DNA from: an uncultured Anaerolineaceae bacterium
GTDB taxonomy: Bacteria; Chloroflexota; Anaerolineae; Anaerolineales; Anaerolineaceae
DNA: 43,165 bases
Assembly (NCBI GenBank): GCA_938020565.1
Contig: CALIHP010000073.1
Span: 1 to 43,165 of the forward strand
Direction of reading: 5' to 3'
Positions within the stretch are counted from its first letter, which is position 1. Each line of letters begins with the position of its first letter. A model generated the notes under the pieces. That model had not been told where the DNA came from. It made no database searches and saw nothing but the letters and a program-made list of their open reading frames with translations. Both the position numbers and the translations under genes were made by a program. Shown piece after piece: positions 40,318-43,165 of this stretch.

Positions 40318-41165
40318 AAACCGCGGTCAGCATGTTTTCGTTCGCGCAGGACGCCGATCTCCGCGAAAAATTTGCGCTGATCCGGCGCGCGGGGTACGAC
40401 GGCGTGGAGCCGGTCATGAGCGAGGCGGGCTACCTGACGCATTTGTCAAGCGAGGCCGAGATTCGGACGATTGGGAATGTCGCGGCGGATAACGGACTGG
40501 AAATTCCCAGCGTCGGCGTCTGGTCGCTTTGGGAAAACAACCCGCTGTCCGACGATCCGGCGATCCGGGAAAAAGCGAAGGCGATCCTGATACGGCTTCT
40601 TGAGGCGGCGAAGATTCTCGGCGCGGATACCGTTTTGGCTGTTCCGGGGTATGTCGGCTGTGAATTTGCGGCCCGGCCGGAACGGATCCGTTACGATATT
40701 GCGTATGAGCGGTGCGTGAAGCTGTTTTCGGATCTGGCGAAGACCGCGGAAGCGCTCGGCGTCTCGATCGGGATCGAGAACGTCTGGAATAAGTTTCTGC
40801 TTTCGCCGCTGGAAATGAAGCGGTTTATTTCCGATACCGGTTCGTCGTCTGTCGGCGTATATTTTGACGTCGGAAATATTCTGTATACCGGCTATCCGGA
40901 GGATTGGATCCGGATCCTTGGCCCCGCGATTAAGAAAATTCATCTTTCCGATTACCGCAGCGGCCAGGCGGGATTGGGCGCGTTCGTCGATCTTTTCGCC
41001 GGCGACGTCGATTTTATGGCGGTAGCGGCGGCGCTGAAGGAAATCGGGTACGACGATTACCTGACGTTGGAGATGCTCCCCAACTATAAGATGTTTCCCG
41101 ACGTCTCCGTTTTTTCGAATCGGCCGGCTGTTGAAAAAATTCTGGAGCTTTGCCGCGCGGCTTAG
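40314..41165 (+). CDS. Sugar phosphate isomerase/epimerase (TIM barrel) 2
   Basis: This 283-residue xylose-isomerase-like barrel has IRRAGYDGVEPVMSE, LGVSIGIENVWNKF (Glu ligand), VGVYFDVGNILYTGYPEDWI (Asp ligand), IKKIHLSDYR (His ligand) and DDYLTLEMLP (Glu ligand). It differs widely from the isomerase at 34826, so the operon uses two different reactions of this fold. The ATG at 40314 overlaps the dehydrogenase stop and has GGAAAGG upstream; a longer in-frame reading to 40206 lies wholly within the dehydrogenase gene and is rejected. It ends the operon. No terminator is visible; the DNA becomes AT-rich immediately after. Confidence 0.9.
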   Translation: MKTAVSMFSFAQDADLREKFALIRRAGYDGVEPVMSEAGYLTHLSSEAEIRTIGNVAADNGLEIPSVGVWSLWENNPLSDDPAIREKAKAILIRLLEAAKILGADTVLAVPGYVGCEFAARPERIRYDIAYERCVKLFSDLAKTAEALGVSIGIENVWNKFLLSPLEMKRFISDTGSSSVGVYFDVGNILYTGYPEDWIRILGPAIKKIHLSDYRSGQAGLGAFVDLFAGDVDFMAVAAALKEIGYDDYLTLEMLPNYKMFPDVSVFSNRPAVEKILELCRAA

Positions 41166-41376
41166 CGAAAAGTTTACAATTTGGATGACTTATTTGGCAG
41201 TGATTCGGGGGTTTCTGGAAAAAAATTTAATAATTTATAGCTGCAACGCTTATTTCATAACACCGTTTAATTTATTGTTTTACATATTATATATTATTTT
41301 TTAACTACTGTTGTATTTTTTAATGTAAAAGGAGTTATTCATTATTTCTGACTGCTCTTATCGTCAAATAGTTTAA

Positions 41377-42363
41377 TCAATCTTTTATTAGTAATTGCAT
41401 TTTATCTCTGTATTCGGTAGGCTTCATTCCTGTATGCTGTCTGAACATATTGGATAAACTGCTGATATATTTATAACCTACCATCTTTGCAATTTGAGAT
41501 ACCGGTAAAGCTGTGTCCTTAAGGAGATGCTCAGCATGTGTAATACGGCGCGTAACAATATACTGCTGAATACTCATATGGTACGCATCTTTGAATACAT
41601 ATTTCAGCTTAGCCTGACTCATGTATGCAATTTGAGCAAGGAAATCTATCCTGATATCTTCAGCATAGTGATCATCAATATAATTAGACACGGATATTAT
41701 GGCATCTAAATCATCATTAGGTATTAAAAAACGCCGTTGACCATGTTCTTTGTTTTGTTTTTTTGCTTTTTCGAGAATTACTGAGAGAGCTTCATTCACC
41801 TTGCTTTCATAAAACAGCTTTGCCGATATGCCGTCTCCCATATAATTTTTGAGCTGATTGAAAATCGTGACCAGTTCAGGAAAATCGGAACAGCCGTCTA
41901 TCTGCCTGAATGCTTCTGAAGGATTTTCATAAATGTCAGGGTATTGTTCATTTAAATATTTCTTATAATATTCGGGCATAAGAGTAATACTTACACTATT
42001 GATAGGAATATTTTTGTGAAGTATCATACGATATTCACTCTTTTTCCCTAAATATGCCTGGATTGCTCCGGATGTTAAGCGATGATAAGGTGTCAGTATT
42101 TCACCGGAGATGGAGTAGAAATAGCCGACACAGATATATTCCGGTTGTTCAAAAACACAACATGTATCCTCATAGTGAATCTGATCCATAATGGTAATGG
42201 TCACATATGGATTGCATTGATAAACCCAACAATATCCTTTGCCAAACTCAGGATTCATTTTATAAAATTCGCCATTCAGATTAAATCCTGGAACGGGTTT
42301 ACATGGAATAACACCCCTGCCCGCAAAAATATCCCTATACATTTTTTCTAACTGTTTGCTCAT
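41377..42363 (-). CDS. AraC family transcriptional regulator
   Basis: This 328-residue regulator has the C-terminal double helix-turn-helix of the AraC/XylS family: DFLAQIAYMSQAKLKYVFKD for the first helix pair and PVSQIAKMVGYKYISSLSNM for the second, then FRQHTGMKPTEYR. The N-terminal 200 residues are a ligand domain with no clear match by eye. The start at 42363 gives MSKQLEKMYRDIFAG. It lies in the AT-rich segment and is divergent from a nitroreductase gene 176 nt away, its most likely target. Confidence 0.92.
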   Translation of the reverse strand: MSKQLEKMYRDIFAGRGVIPCKPVPGFNLNGEFYKMNPEFGKGYCWVYQCNPYVTITIMDQIHYEDTCCVFEQPEYICVGYFYSISGEILTPYHRLTSGAIQAYLGKKSEYRMILHKNIPINSVSITLMPEYYKKYLNEQYPDIYENPSEAFRQIDGCSDFPELVTIFNQLKNYMGDGISAKLFYESKVNEALSVILEKAKKQNKEHGQRRFLIPNDDLDAIISVSNYIDDHYAEDIRIDFLAQIAYMSQAKLKYVFKDAYHMSIQQYIVTRRITHAEHLLKDTALPVSQIAKMVGYKYISSLSNMFRQHTGMKPTEYRDKMQLLIKD

Positions 42364-42427
42364 AAAATTCCATTTTCTCCGTTCGATAAATAATTTATGC
42401 TAATAGCCAATCACTGTCTTTTTTTCA

Positions 42428-42456
42428 TTGACGCTAAAGGTATGAATAAGTAAAAT
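42428..42456 (+). promoter_or_regulatory. Promoter of the nitroreductase gene
   Basis: TTGACG (42428-42433), a 17-bp spacer and TAAAAT (42451-42456) match the sigma-70 pattern well. The predicted start is near 42463. Confidence 0.6.
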
Positions 42457-42465
42457 AAAAAACAA

Positions 42466-42481
42466 GTTAGATAAAACTAAC
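42466..42481. promoter_or_regulatory. Small inverted repeat downstream of promoter
   Basis: GTTAG-ataaaa-CTAAC lies just downstream of the predicted transcript start of the nitroreductase gene. It could be a regulator site. Arms are only 5 bp, so support is modest. Confidence 0.35.
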
Positions 42482-42539
42482 ACGATTATATATTAAACAA
42501 AGCAAGTTTTCAAGATTTTTGTGGGAAGGAGGAGAAAAA

Positions 42540-43165
42540 ATGGAAATCAAAAAGTATCTTTCTGCCATGAAAAAAAGATGCTCCCGCAGAAAGTATATAG
42601 ATAGGCTAATTGATTTAAAGTATGTAAGAGAACTCGAAGACAGCATCGCTTTGTACAATGGAGAATCCGGACTTAATATGAAATTGATAATTGGAAATGG
42701 AGGGGAGCTTTTTGACGGGTTTCGAAAAAGCTATGGTCTGTTTGTAGGTGTTCAGAATTACATTGCCATGATTGGAAGCAAAACACTTCCCAATCGTTTG
42801 GAAAAAGTAGGTCGTTTTGGCGAAAAGCTAATTCTTGAAGCAACTGCAATGGGTCTATCCACATGCTGGGTTGGAACAAGTTATGACAAACATGCAGCGA
42901 TGGACTTGTGCGAAAGCGATGAAGTACTGGATTGTGTTATAACTGTCGGATATTCAGATAAAAAACGTTCGCTTAAAGAACGAATGATGGAATATGGTAT
43001 GCACAGGCAGAATAAAGCTAATAAAACTTTAACAGAAGCAGAAGAGCCTGTGCCGGAGTGGTTTAAGAAAGGGATGGATGCCGTTTATCTTGCACCTACC
43101 GCAAGAAATTTACGCCCATTTGTATTCAAATATAAAGATGGACAGGTAACTGCTTCTATTACAAT
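42540..43165 (+). CDS. TM1586-like nitroreductase family protein (3' truncated by window)
   Basis: The open frame runs from ATG 42540 to the right edge (208 codons). It begins MEIKKYLSAMKKRCSRRKYI, with the flavin-binding Arg-rich opening of nitroreductases, then YGLFVGVQNYIAMIGSK, ILEATAMGLSTCWVGTSYDK and EEPVPEWFKKGMDAVYLAPTARNLRP. This is the putative TM-nitroreductase (PF14512) layout, in which two half-domains form one flavin site. It probably is an FMN-dependent reductase of unknown electron acceptor. GGAAGGAGG precedes the start. It is AT-rich and divergent from the AraC regulator, which probably controls it. The C terminus is outside the window. Confidence 0.88.
   Translation, partial: MEIKKYLSAMKKRCSRRKYIDRLIDLKYVRELEDSIALYNGESGLNMKLIIGNGGELFDGFRKSYGLFVGVQNYIAMIGSKTLPNRLEKVGRFGEKLILEATAMGLSTCWVGTSYDKHAAMDLCESDEVLDCVITVGYSDKKRSLKERMMEYGMHRQNKANKTLTEAEEPVPEWFKKGMDAVYLAPTARNLRPFVFKYKDGQVTASIT

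Larger units (their letters stand above)
41170..43165. other. AT-rich segment, probably horizontally acquired
   Basis: From just after the second isomerase gene the base composition changes sharply, from GC-rich to AT-rich with long A/T runs, and stays so to the window end. The two genes it carries use AT-rich codons (AAA, AAT, TTA) unlike all others here. No flanking repeats, tRNA or integrase are visible in the window. Confidence 0.65.

Noticed and set aside
1..43165. CRISPR array, tRNA, rRNA or insertion sequence
   Set aside because: No regularly spaced direct repeats, tRNA-like TPsiC arms, rRNA-like stretches or transposase frames were seen on either strand.

Overview
This 43 kb window comes from a bacterial chromosome. 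Most of it is GC-rich, with short intergenic gaps and strong codon bias that throws long antisense shadow ORFs. The gene set is ordinary bacterial core (uvrC, dtd, era, rpsB, tsf, pyrH) mixed with transporters and small catabolic operons. A short-form EF-Ts, split MacB-like exporters with membrane-anchored adaptors, many lone enzymes and no visible outer-membrane genes suggest a Gram-positive-like or monoderm lineage. My best guess is Chloroflexota (Anaerolineae-like). That placement is inference with low to moderate confidence.

Layout. 1-384: 3' end of a GH13 alpha-glucan hydrolase. 506-1758 (-): a small GNAT-type protein and a YitT-family membrane protein. 2066-13287 (+): an eight-gene exporter operon of two adaptors, one MacB-type ATPase, three FtsX/MacB-type permeases and two more adaptors, closed by a terminator. 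The two adaptor pairs look like a duplicated lipoprotein-plus-TM-anchored unit. 13597-14268: stand-alone small alarmone hydrolase with a TTG start and a structured leader. 14490-18641 (+): DppA-like aminopeptidase, a CDF transporter with an Mn-type metal signature, dtd (probably leaderless) and uvrC. 21627-18719 (-): a site-2 protease, a TyrA-like dehydrogenase, a GIY-YIG protein and era in one tight operon. 21750-25616: a LUD protein, a decayed MFS pseudogene, a serine hydrolase of class A beta-lactamase fold, and a DUF952-glycerate kinase fusion. 25750-30124: pepF, rpsB-tsf, pyrH.

30135-32911: an FkbH-like enzyme, a SAM methyltransferase and an acyl carrier protein follow pyrH by 10 nt, with no polyketide synthase nearby. 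This is the best candidate here for an undescribed small pathway. 33023-33469: a MarR regulator. 33606-41165: a sugar or polyol catabolic operon of ROK repressor, TIM-barrel isomerase, ABC binding protein, ATPase, permease, Gfo/Idh dehydrogenase and a second isomerase. It is preceded by a clear promoter (TTGACA-17-TAAACT) and an 11-bp-arm palindromic operator. The binding protein lacks its expected lipobox cysteine (Trp instead).

From about 41,170 to the right edge the sequence becomes strikingly AT-rich and encodes an AraC regulator and a divergent nitroreductase (cut by the window end). This looks like recently acquired, Clostridia-like DNA. No rRNA, tRNA, CRISPR array or insertion sequence was seen.
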